A stretch of 35,659 nucleotides of DNA, taken from positions 1 through 35,659 of the forward strand of contig WGAO01000011.1 of assembly GCA_015489065.1 (NCBI GenBank), written 5' to 3'. The notes under the pieces were generated by a model. That model did no database searches. It was not told where the DNA came from and saw only the letters and a program-made list of their open reading frames with translations. Positions 1 through 8,410 of the stretch are shown here, piece by piece. Made by a program: the position numbers and the translations under genes. Origin of the DNA: Thermotogaceae bacterium. Its GTDB lineage: Bacteria > Thermotogota > Thermotogae > Thermotogales > Thermotogaceae. The number at the start of each line of letters is the position of its first letter. The stretch's first letter is position 1.

Positions 1-565
1 ACCTGAGAGGATTCTCACGGGTTTTCGATTTCACAAAGAAGCTCAATAGAAACACGACAAGACTTGTGATCAATGATATGGGATAAGTCACTTTTAGGAA
101 TTCGATAGGAGTCAATTTATAGTGGTAGTATATGAACATGTTTTGGGGATTTCCAAAAGGTGTCAAGAAAGATGAGGAATTCGCAACGAGGGTTTCTATT
201 ATCACCATGAGATCGCGGTTTTCCACATTTAAAGCCATTGTCAGCGGAACCACTACTAGGAGTGCAACATCGTTTGTCACCATCATAGATAAGACGGCAC
301 TCAATAATATAAGCTTTTGAGGAACGAATTTTCCTTTTGATACCTTTTGAGAAAGCTTTTGAAAGATTCCGCTTCTTTCCATTCCTCTGACTATTACAAG
401 AAATACAAAGAGAGTGTACAAAACTTTGAAATCATCTGAGCTGTATTTTGGAAAACGATGCAAGATGATCGATGTCGCAACGAGAGCAGCCGCTGTGAGT
501 AGAAATATTTGTTCGCCGAGAAAGATTCGAAAGAATTTTTCCGATTTTTTCTCTATTTTTTTCAT
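1..565 (-). CDS. SLC13/ArsB/NhaD-like anion (ion) permease, C-terminally truncated by window edge
   Basis: Manual minus-strand translation from ATG at 565: MKKIEKKSEKFFRIFLGEQIFLLTAAALVATSIILHRFPKYSSDDFKVLYTLFVFLVIVRGMERSGIFQ...MVTNDVALLVVVPLTMAL...ETLVANSSSFLTPFGNPQNMFIYYHYKLTPIEFLKVTYP; TPFGNPQNMFIY motif and hydrophobic segments. Open to base 1, so absent from the ORF track. Confidence 0.8.
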   Translation of the reverse strand, partial: MKKIEKKSEKFFRIFLGEQIFLLTAAALVATSIILHRFPKYSSDDFKVLYTLFVFLVIVRGMERSGIFQKLSQKVSKGKFVPQKLILLSAVLSMMVTNDVALLVVVPLTMALNVENRDLMVIIETLVANSSSFLTPFGNPQNMFIYYHYKLTPIEFLKVTYPISLITSLVVFLLSFFVKSKTRENPLR

Positions 566-569
566 GTGA

Positions 570-1733
570 TCATCTCGGTTCTCTGCTGAATACCGCTACG
601 ATAATAGCACCGACCATCATTATTAACGCCATCGTGAGGAATAAAATGTTGTACGAAACACTCGCGAGTACACCAGCAACCACCGGTCCGAGCATGAACC
701 CAAGTTGTCTTGATGTATTCAAAAATCCCAGTGCGCTTGCTCTTTCCCATCTCTCTGTAGATTTCGTTATAAACATTGCTGTTCCATTTATGAACGCTCC
801 AAATGCAAAACCAAGCGTTGCATAAGCTATGGATATGTCAACAACGCTTTTTCCAAAGAGGAATATAAGAGCGACAACAGATGAAAGAGCTACACCGAAG
901 GCAGCTAAAAGTTTCGACCCAAATTTATCAACGATTTTTCCGAAGAATATGTGAGATGGCGTCTGGACTATTGGATTAATAGCGCTTATAAATCCGACTG
1001 AAGATTTCTTTATACCGATCTTTTCAGTAAGGTATATGGCTGCAAGCGACATTATACCCGAAGTTCCAAATTGTCTTATGAAAGCTGAAAGATAAATAGA
1101 CCATAGTCCGTTTTTCTTGAGCGTCGATTTTATATCCTTGAAACTTTTTTTCTTTCTTTTGACCTCTTCGGAATCTCCGATTTCTTTAACAAAGAAAACT
1201 GGCAAAACTGCAATCCAAGTCAATATCACTAAAAAAGACATGCTTTCTTTGACCGAGAAATAAATCAAAAGCGTTCCAACTAACAGTCTTCCTATCAACA
1301 TTCCGAGAGAGTTTGAAGAGTTCAGAAAAGAAAGTTCTCTAGCTTGAGAATTCTTTTTTCCGGAATACTCTGTGCTAAGCGCCATAGCTATCGGATTAAA
1401 ACCACTTGAGAATACCGCTACTAGCGCCGCAACGAACATAATGCTCAAGGGAGAATCAGAGATGAGATAGAGTGATATCGAAAGAGCTGTTCCAATAGAG
1501 CTGAGTATCAGAAAAATCTTTCTTTTTCTTTTCCTATCTGATATGGAGCCCCACACTGGTGACATTAAAGACGAAGTTCCTCCTCTTATAGACGAGACGA
1601 GACTCACCAGGAATAAAGGTGCCCCTAGCTCTCTCATTCTGAATTGAAGCAAGAGCCCCATACCAAGTCTAATTGCAAATTGAAGTGTAGACGCTATAAG
1701 AAGTGGTAGCCTTCTTATTCTTCTCATGAGCAT
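570..1733 (-). CDS. Major facilitator superfamily transporter
   Basis: 387-aa ORF, about 12 hydrophobic segments, MFS-like loop motif (PVWGSISDRKRKRK). Confidence 0.85.
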   Translation of the reverse strand: MLMRRIRRLPLLIASTLQFAIRLGMGLLLQFRMRELGAPLFLVSLVSSIRGGTSSLMSPVWGSISDRKRKRKIFLILSSIGTALSISLYLISDSPLSIMFVAALVAVFSSGFNPIAMALSTEYSGKKNSQARELSFLNSSNSLGMLIGRLLVGTLLIYFSVKESMSFLVILTWIAVLPVFFVKEIGDSEEVKRKKKSFKDIKSTLKKNGLWSIYLSAFIRQFGTSGIMSLAAIYLTEKIGIKKSSVGFISAINPIVQTPSHIFFGKIVDKFGSKLLAAFGVALSSVVALIFLFGKSVVDISIAYATLGFAFGAFINGTAMFITKSTERWERASALGFLNTSRQLGFMLGPVVAGVLASVSYNILFLTMALIMMVGAIIVAVFSREPR

Positions 1734-1777
1734 TTTATCCTACCACAATATTTTATGTTTTGTGAGACTATCTCTAA

Positions 1778-1806
1778 TTGACAAAGAAAAATTTTTACTG
1801 CATAAA
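1778..1806 (+). promoter_or_regulatory. Sigma70-type promoter upstream of era (TTGACA-N17-CATAAA)
   Basis: TTGACA at 1778-1783, 17-nt spacer, CATAAA at 1801-1806, just upstream of the RBS TCGGAGGTG and TTG start. Confidence 0.55.
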
Positions 1807-1828
1807 TAAGTTGTCGGAGGTGAAAGGT

Positions 1829-2725
1829 TTGAAAGTTGGGTTCGTAGGTCTTGCCGGAAGACCAAATGTGGGAAAGTCGAGTCTTGTTAATGCCATACTC
1901 GGCAGAAAGGTAGTCATAGTCACTGACAAGCCGCAGACGACGAGAAACAGGATAAATGTGATATACAACGATTCCGATAGTCAGATAATATTTGTCGATA
2001 CTCCTGGGATACACAAGCCGCTCCATAGGTTCGGAGAGTTCATGGTTAGAGCAGCAGTGGAGGCGCTTAAAGGTGTAGATATAATTCTCTTTGTATTAGA
2101 TGCGGAAAGAGGGTTTGGGGAACCTGAGAGGAATATAACGGATATAATAAACCGTTCGAGCACAAAAACGATTATTGATGTCAATAAAATAGATCTTGTC
2201 GATAGAGGAAGAGCCGAATATCTCCTGGAAAAGGCAGCCTCTGAAGTAAAGAATGTTGTTGGAAAGATCTTGACATCGGCAAAAACTGGTGAGGGGATTC
2301 AAGAGCTTTTAGATCTCATAAAAGACAATTTAGAAGAGGGACATAAATTCTATCCAGATGACATGGTAACCGATAGACCGCTATCTTTCCTCGCTGCGGA
2401 ACTCATAAGGGAAAAGATCTTTCTTTTAACTCGTGAAGAAGTTCCGCACTCAACGGCGGTCATAGTTGAAGAGATTAAAGAGAGAGAGAATGGAGTTCTC
2501 TATATAAGAGTTACGATATATGTTGAGAGGAAATCTCAAAAGGGTATTCTCATAGGTAAAGGCGGTCAGATGATAAAGAAAATAGGAACGATGGCCAGGG
2601 AGGAAATAGAGTTTCTAACGGGAAGGAAAGTTTTTTTGGATCTCTTCGTGAAAGTGAAGGAAAAGTGGAGAGAGAAGGATTTCATAATACTCAATGAAAT
2701 AGGGATGAGGGAAGAAATAGAATAG
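1829..2725 (+). CDS. era: GTPase Era
   Basis: [41 protein letters not shown] and a KH-like C-terminus ([44 protein letters not shown]). The upstream extension in the ORF track overlaps a promoter; the TTG at 1829 follows GGAGGTG. Confidence 0.95.
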   Translation: MKVGFVGLAGRPNVGKSSLVNAILGRKVVIVTDKPQTTRNRINVIYNDSDSQIIFVDTPGIHKPLHRFGEFMVRAAVEALKGVDIILFVLDAERGFGEPERNITDIINRSSTKTIIDVNKIDLVDRGRAEYLLEKAASEVKNVVGKILTSAKTGEGIQELLDLIKDNLEEGHKFYPDDMVTDRPLSFLAAELIREKIFLLTREEVPHSTAVIVEEIKERENGVLYIRVTIYVERKSQKGILIGKGGQMIKKIGTMAREEIEFLTGRKVFLDLFVKVKEKWREKDFIILNEIGMREEIE

Positions 2726-2739
2726 GGGAGGTGGAGCGG

Positions 2740-2985
2740 ATGCCGATGTACAGATATGTATGTGAGAAGTGCGGAAATGAAAAAGTAGTCCTCCATGGAA
2801 TGAACGAAAGCCCAAAGGTTATATGTGATAACTGTGGTTGGGAGATGAAGAGAACCATCGGGAGAGTTGGAGTTATATTCAAAGGGAGTGGATTCTACAC
2901 AACTGATTACAAGAAAAGTTCGGGAAAGAAAAGTGAGAATAAATCAGAGACAAAATCTGAGAAAAAGGAAGATGCAAAAGTTTGA
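2740..2985 (+). CDS. FmdB-family zinc ribbon protein
   Basis: MPMYRYVCEKCGNEKVVLHGM...ICDNCGWEMKRTIGRVGVIFKGSGFYTTDY; two CxxC pairs; RBS GGGGAGGTG. Confidence 0.85.
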   Translation: MPMYRYVCEKCGNEKVVLHGMNESPKVICDNCGWEMKRTIGRVGVIFKGSGFYTTDYKKSSGKKSENKSETKSEKKEDAKV

Positions 2986-3002
2986 TCTAGGAGGGTAAGA
3001 TT

Positions 3003-3473
3003 TTGAGGATAAATCCACTTGGAGAGAGTGAGATAAAAGGAAGCGGAAAGGTAGAGGGAAAGAGAAAGTCATCTGGTAAGGGCAAAAAGCGCTACAAAAC
3101 GATCGAGGAGAAGAGTTTCTTCGAGATTTTGGATGACACAGAGGCCGAGGAGCTGGAGAGAAAACTTCAAGAGATAGTGGAGGAGATAATAGACGCTGGA
3201 AATGAACTCGCAAGATCCCCGACTATGAAAAATCTGAACATCTACAAGAGTAAGATCAAGAGGTTTCTAAAACTCATAGAGAAAAAACTCTACAAAATTT
3301 CTGGAAAGATGGATTTTGAAAGCAGCACTCCGAAGCTTCATGTTGTAGCAGAAGAGGTAAACGAAAAACTTGAGGAGATAGCGAATGCGCTTTTCTCATC
3401 AGAAAGGCCCACGCTCAACATAGCGGCAAGAGTTGGAGAAATAAACGGCCTCATACTTGATCTTTTAAAGTGA
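3003..3473 (+). CDS. YaaR/DUF327 family protein
   Basis: Pattern F.EIL...E...L...I...G..L....T......YK..I..FL......Y.I resembles YaaR/DUF327; 156 aa. Confidence 0.65.
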   Translation: MRINPLGESEIKGSGKVEGKRKSSGKGKKRYKTIEEKSFFEILDDTEAEELERKLQEIVEEIIDAGNELARSPTMKNLNIYKSKIKRFLKLIEKKLYKISGKMDFESSTPKLHVVAEEVNEKLEEIANALFSSERPTLNIAARVGEINGLILDLLK

Positions 3474-3483
3474 GGTGATCTCG

Positions 3484-4800
3484 GTGAATATAGATGAGAT
3501 AAAAGAGATCATGGATAGGGAAAATGTTCAGTTCGTCAGACTCCAATTTACAGATATAAACGGAACAGTAAAAAATGTGGAAATACCATCAGCGGAGCTT
3601 CCTGAAGTTTCCAAAAACGGTATGATGTTCGATGGCTCCTCTATAGAAGGATTTGTCAGAATAGAAGAATCCGATATGTATCTTGTGCCGGATCTCTCAA
3701 CTTTCGCTATTCTTCCCTGGACGAGTGATGGTGTAAAGAGTGCAAGGGTTATATGTGATGTTTACACTCCAGATGGAAAACAATTTGAAGGAGACCCGCG
3801 ATATAGACTCAAACTTGTCGCTGAAAAGGCGAGTAAAATGGGATTCAGAGCTTTTGCTGGGCCTGAGATGGAATTTTTCATGATGCCCATGAAAGATGGG
3901 AAGCCTGTTTTTGAATACCTGGATGCTGGTAGTTATTTCGATCAACTTCCATTGAGCGTTGCAGAGAGGGTCAGAAGAGATGTTGCTGTGGCGCTTTTTC
4001 AGATGGGTATAAATATAGAAGCTGCTCACCACGAGGTTGCTCCATCTCAGCATGAGATTGATTTCAGGTACGATGAGATAGTCAAAACCGCGGATAATGC
4101 ACAGACTGTTAAGCTTGTAATAAAAACGATGGCTATATTCCACGGATTGTATGCTACTTTTATGCCCAAACCTTTTTTGGGAGTTAACGGTTCTGGCATG
4201 CACACGCATCTGAGTCTTTTCAGAGGGGATAGAAATGCCTTCTATGATCCAGATGATCCGGATGGCCTCTCGGACATACTTAAGAAATTCGTCGCAGGTC
4301 TTTTAAAACATGCTCGCGAGATAACCGTCATAACAAATCCAACGGTTAATTCTTATAAAAGGCTCGTTCCAGGATATGAAGCTCCAGTGAATGTAGCTTG
4401 GTCTTTAGGGAACAGAAGTGCCCTGATAAGGGTCCCTAAATCCAGAGGTAAGGGCACAAGGATAGAATACAGAGCGCCAGATCCATCAACGAACATATAC
4501 CTCGCATTTGCCATAATGTTGGCGGCAGGACTTGACGGCATAGAAAATGGCCTCACTCCTCCACCCCCGATAGACAAGAACATATACAAAATGAGCAGAT
4601 CTGATAGGGAGAAGCATGGAATAGTCTCTCTCCCATCGAGCTTAGATGAGGCTCTTCAAGAAGCGAAAAGGAGCAAGCTCGTCAAAGAAGTTTTGGGAGA
4701 TCACATATTTGAGAAATTTGTCGAATCAAAAGAGGCAGAATGGAAAGAATATTCGACATTTGTCAGCGAATGGGAGAGAGATCGTTACTTTTGGGTTTGA
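3484..4800 (+). CDS. glnA: Glutamine synthetase, type I
   Basis: VQFVRLQFTDINGTVKNVEIP, MFDGSSIEGFVRIEESDMYL, FAGPEMEFF, GSGMHTHLSLF, NPTVNSYKRLVPGYEAPV; C-terminus EWERDRYFWV. GTG at 3484 is preceded by GAGGTGATC. Confidence 0.97.
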   Translation: MNIDEIKEIMDRENVQFVRLQFTDINGTVKNVEIPSAELPEVSKNGMMFDGSSIEGFVRIEESDMYLVPDLSTFAILPWTSDGVKSARVICDVYTPDGKQFEGDPRYRLKLVAEKASKMGFRAFAGPEMEFFMMPMKDGKPVFEYLDAGSYFDQLPLSVAERVRRDVAVALFQMGINIEAAHHEVAPSQHEIDFRYDEIVKTADNAQTVKLVIKTMAIFHGLYATFMPKPFLGVNGSGMHTHLSLFRGDRNAFYDPDDPDGLSDILKKFVAGLLKHAREITVITNPTVNSYKRLVPGYEAPVNVAWSLGNRSALIRVPKSRGKGTRIEYRAPDPSTNIYLAFAIMLAAGLDGIENGLTPPPPIDKNIYKMSRSDREKHGIVSLPSSLDEALQEAKRSKLVKEVLGDHIFEKFVESKEAEWKEYSTFVSEWERDRYFWV

Positions 4801-6379
4801 GGAGCTCTATCCAAGGAAGATAAAATTCCGGTGGATCACCGTATTTCAGAAAATGCAGGAGCGATGGTACGAAATCGCTTCCTTTTTTTGGATGCTCACT
4901 TGGTATGCTTTCAAGAGATTTCGATAGTTTCAAGGAGAATTTCCAGTGAATATCTTGAATTTCTGGAACCACTGAATCTATCAGAGAGTCTGGATCTGCT
5001 TCTCCCTCTGAAAGCCTCATTTGTATCGCTCTGAGGATCACCCTTAGAACAGCTATCATTATTCCGCTCCCATAAACGGCAACGGAAAACTCTATAGCGT
5101 TCTTTTCCATTTCTACAAAGTCTTCTGCACTCAGTATGTAAGCAGCACCAAGATCTAGAAGATCTACGGTATCGATATCACCACCTTTTGGGATGTATCC
5201 CTCTAATATAGACTCTACTCTATCTTTCAAATCCTCTGGTGGTTCTATATTTTCAAGAACGCACTTCAAATCTCTGCAATTTGAGATTTCCTCAGATAGA
5301 GATCCAATTTCACCGAGCTCTTCCAAATCCAGTTCTCTTTTCATGTCCATATATCTAATGAGCCTTGACGCTTCTTCGGAAAAGTCACTCGCCAGAAGAT
5401 CGTTCAGAATTTCCTTAGCTCTATCCCGATCAACAAACATCAAGCTCCTTGCCAAATTAAATTTAATTCCATCATCTTTAGAAAGCTCAAGAGCTCTCTC
5501 AAGTCTTTTAATGGATTCTTCAAACAGACCGAGTTCCCTCATAACGATTCCAAGTTCGTTCAAGATCATGGGATCATCTGGCAGGCTCTTTTCAAGTTCT
5601 AAAAGTATTTCTAGCGCTTCGAACAATTTTCCGAGTTTTGTCAGCGTGAAAGCCAAATTGTATTTAGCGTCGTGATAATCCGGGGCTATTTCAAGAGCTT
5701 TCCTAAACATCATTTCAGCCTTTTCAAAATTTTGGAATGTGTTCTCTATAACTCCCAACCTGTTGTAGACATCTGGAAGATTCTTTGATTTCCTAAGAGC
5801 GCTTTCATACATTCTAACAGCGTTTTCGATATCACCTCTGCTCAAATAAACATCGCCCAATTTCACATAGGGAAGTGGAAAATCTGGGTCCTTTTCCAGG
5901 GCCTTCAAGAATTCTGCTTCTGCATCGCTGTATTCACCGTTCCTCATGTACATTCTTCCGAGTTCGTAATGCGGTAGAGAGAAATTCGGATTCATGGATG
6001 ATGCTATCTTGAACTCAATCTCGGCTTCTTTCTCGTTTCCCATTTCTCTGAGTAATATTCCCTTGTAAAAGTGATATCTGTAATCTTCTCCAAGAGATTT
6101 TGCTTTTTCAAGGATTTCTCGTGCTGAATCATAGTCTTTTTCCGCTATGAGTTTTTTGAATTTTTCGTAATAGAAGTACTGAAGATATGTGGAGTAGTAT
6201 TCCTTGTCATCTCTGTTTAAAGATACCTGTGCCTCTAGTCCTCTTATTATCACATCAAGAGGTATCCTGTTCTCTTGTGTTATTTTCGGAACATCTTCAG
6301 CGAGAACAGGAAGCTTCACTGGTAGGTTGTTTTCTTTTGCCACTTCCGGTTTTATCGGCAAGTAAACTATCGCCCTCAT
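4763..6379 (-). CDS. Tetratricopeptide-repeat protein
   Basis: Multiple TPR units (e.g. LPDVYNRLGVIENTFQNFEKAEMMFRKALEIAPDYHDAKYNLAFTLTKLGKLFEALEILLELEKSLP). Confidence 0.85.
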   Translation of the reverse strand: MRAIVYLPIKPEVAKENNLPVKLPVLAEDVPKITQENRIPLDVIIRGLEAQVSLNRDDKEYYSTYLQYFYYEKFKKLIAEKDYDSAREILEKAKSLGEDYRYHFYKGILLREMGNEKEAEIEFKIASSMNPNFSLPHYELGRMYMRNGEYSDAEAEFLKALEKDPDFPLPYVKLGDVYLSRGDIENAVRMYESALRKSKNLPDVYNRLGVIENTFQNFEKAEMMFRKALEIAPDYHDAKYNLAFTLTKLGKLFEALEILLELEKSLPDDPMILNELGIVMRELGLFEESIKRLERALELSKDDGIKFNLARSLMFVDRDRAKEILNDLLASDFSEEASRLIRYMDMKRELDLEELGEIGSLSEEISNCRDLKCVLENIEPPEDLKDRVESILEGYIPKGGDIDTVDLLDLGAAYILSAEDFVEMEKNAIEFSVAVYGSGIMIAVLRVILRAIQMRLSEGEADPDSLIDSVVPEIQDIHWKFSLKLSKSLESIPSEHPKKGSDFVPSLLHFLKYGDPPEFYLPWIELLKPKSNDLSPIR

Positions 6380-7980
6380 TCTAAACTTATGAGGAACGGA
6401 TAATGTGGCTGACCGCCCTCATACACCTCCAATTCTATGTCCGGGAATTTTTCTGAGACAAGATTCTCTATTTTTTTTAGATCTTCTTTCTTGTGATCTT
6501 TTCCGGTGAACACAGACATGACTTCTTTATCTCCCATGTCTACTTTGTCCAACGCCTTCTCAAGAGCTTGCGTTATGTCAAAAGAGTGTGAAACCAGATT
6601 TTTCCTCAAAAATATGAGGTACTCACCGCTTTTTATCTTAGTTCTTCCCACTTTTGCATTTCTGACAGCTATGGTTACCGAAAGCGGAACGACATTCTTT
6701 ATAGCATCTTCAAATGCTTTTTTAATCTCTTCTATCTCCATTTCAGGTGAATAGTTAACGAGAGCCGCTATACACTCCTGAAAAGTCGTAGTAGGTATGA
6801 CATGTACTTCGCTGTCAACATCTTGCGCCGCCTGTTGAGCGGCTAGCATTATATTCGGGTTGTTTGGAAAGACAAATACAGTATCTGCATTTGCTTTTTC
6901 TATCGCTTTTCTTATATCTGCCGTTGATGGATTCATCGTTTGTCCACCTTTGACTATTTCATCTACTCCAAGACTTCTCATTATTTTTGAAAGTCCCTCG
7001 CCGGATGAAACTGCGACTATAGCAACCTTCTTTCGCTCTTTTGTATCCATTACAACATGCTCATGCTGTATTTTCATGTTGTCGATTTTTGACTTTAGAA
7101 GCTCTCCTTTTTTGAGGAGCTCTTCCAAAACCATCCCTGGACTGTTAGTGTGAACATGGATCTTCAGCACATCATCCTGTGCAACCACGACAACAGAGTC
7201 TCCTATATTCTCCAAGAATTCCCTGACTTCTGGATAATGCTCCATAGCGTTTCCACTCTTTACTCTTATTATGTACTCAGTACAGTACTGATAGTTTATA
7301 TCCTCGAAAGCTATCTCAGGAAGCTCATCGATATCTTCTTGTGATAGTTCATCTAAAGAGATTTCTGTGTCACCATCAATTGCTTTCTTCATACCCTCAA
7401 AGAGGTAATAGAGTCCCTTTGCTCCAGCATCTACAACTCCTGCGTCCCTCAGTTTTTTCAAGAGCTTTGGAGTTATTCTAACTGCATCATCTACTACTTT
7501 CAGAATCCAATCCATGAGCTCTTCGAAGCTTTCAACATCCGCGACTTCGTGAGATCTTTCGTATATAAATCTCATTACAGTGAGAATCGTGCCTTCTACA
7601 GGTTTCATCACAGCGCTGTATGCTATGTCTTTTGCCTTTTTGAGCATCTCGATAAACGTCTGCGGTGTTATGACTTTACCACCGGGAAAACCCTCGACAA
7701 AACCTCTAATTATCTGTGAGAGTATAACTCCTGAGTTTCCTCTCGCGCCCATTAAAGTTCCATCTTTGGCTGCCTTCAGGACATCCATGAGGTCTTCCTC
7801 GTTTGCCCTGTCTATGTAGTTGCAACCTTCAAGCATTGTTGCAACCATGTTTGAACCCGTATCTCCATCTGGAACTGGGAAAACATTGAGAGCGTTGATC
7901 TCTCCCTTGTGTTTCATGAGATTTTCTGTGGCTTTTTTAAAGGCTATCTTGAACATTTTTCCATCGATTTCCTTGACCAT
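6376..7980 (-). CDS. DAK/DhaL-domain protein, FakA/YloV family (fatty acid kinase-like)
   Basis: NALNVFPVPDGDTGSNMVATM, ARGNSGVILSQIIRGF, DAGAKGLYYLFEGM; full-length two-part architecture typical of YloV/FakA. Confidence 0.9.
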   Translation of the reverse strand: MVKEIDGKMFKIAFKKATENLMKHKGEINALNVFPVPDGDTGSNMVATMLEGCNYIDRANEEDLMDVLKAAKDGTLMGARGNSGVILSQIIRGFVEGFPGGKVITPQTFIEMLKKAKDIAYSAVMKPVEGTILTVMRFIYERSHEVADVESFEELMDWILKVVDDAVRITPKLLKKLRDAGVVDAGAKGLYYLFEGMKKAIDGDTEISLDELSQEDIDELPEIAFEDINYQYCTEYIIRVKSGNAMEHYPEVREFLENIGDSVVVVAQDDVLKIHVHTNSPGMVLEELLKKGELLKSKIDNMKIQHEHVVMDTKERKKVAIVAVSSGEGLSKIMRSLGVDEIVKGGQTMNPSTADIRKAIEKANADTVFVFPNNPNIMLAAQQAAQDVDSEVHVIPTTTFQECIAALVNYSPEMEIEEIKKAFEDAIKNVVPLSVTIAVRNAKVGRTKIKSGEYLIFLRKNLVSHSFDITQALEKALDKVDMGDKEVMSVFTGKDHKKEDLKKIENLVSEKFPDIELEVYEGGQPHYPFLISLE

Positions 7981-7986
7981 TGGAAA

Positions 7987-8322
7987 TCACCTCACACCGA
8001 TAATGTATATGTTGACTGTTACCTCCTCTGCACCTGCTATCTCCTGAAGTTTGTATTTGATGTTGTCTATCGTGTTCTTTGCAACTTCTGGTATCTTGAC
8101 GCCATATTCGACTTCCAAATAAACCTCTACGAATACCGATCTGTCGCCTGTCTCTTCCACATGAATCTTTTCCTCTTCTTTACCCAAAATCTTTCCCAAG
8201 CTCAATGGAGAGTTGGATTCTATGCTCACGGGTCCATAGCTCTCGCTTACCGCGAGGTAAACTAGTTTCTTCAGGGCATGCATACTGATCTCTAACTCTC
8301 CATAGTCGAGAGGTATCTTCAT
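7987..8322 (-). CDS. Asp23/Gls24 (YloU-like) family protein
   Basis: GELEISMHALKKLVYLAVSESYGPVSI...VFVEVYLEVEYGVKIPEVAKNTIDNIKYKLQEIAGAEEVTVNIYIIGV; position directly upstream of the FakA-like gene. Confidence 0.85.
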   Translation of the reverse strand: MKIPLDYGELEISMHALKKLVYLAVSESYGPVSIESNSPLSLGKILGKEEEKIHVEETGDRSVFVEVYLEVEYGVKIPEVAKNTIDNIKYKLQEIAGAEEVTVNIYIIGVR

Positions 8323-8364
8323 AAGGCCACCTCCTTGTCTTTTACCATAATGATATCATATCGA

Positions 8365-8393
8365 TTCAGAATATATCTGAGTAGGTATATAAT
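8365..8393 (+). promoter_or_regulatory. Putative sigma70-type promoter (TTCAGA-N17-TATAAT)
   Basis: TTCAGA 8365-8370, 17-nt spacer, TATAAT 8388-8393, then GGGTGGGAG and ATG at 8411. Confidence 0.5.
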
Positions 8394-8410
8394 CAAAGAG
8401 GGGTGGGAGA

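Noticed and set aside
3697-4209. 170-aa antisense ORF within glnA
   Set aside because: Entirely inside a highly conserved gene and without recognisable motifs.
8350-8359. ATGATATCAT palindrome upstream of the tandem SBP gene
   Set aside because: Short AT-rich palindrome in a divergent promoter region; expected by chance without further copies.
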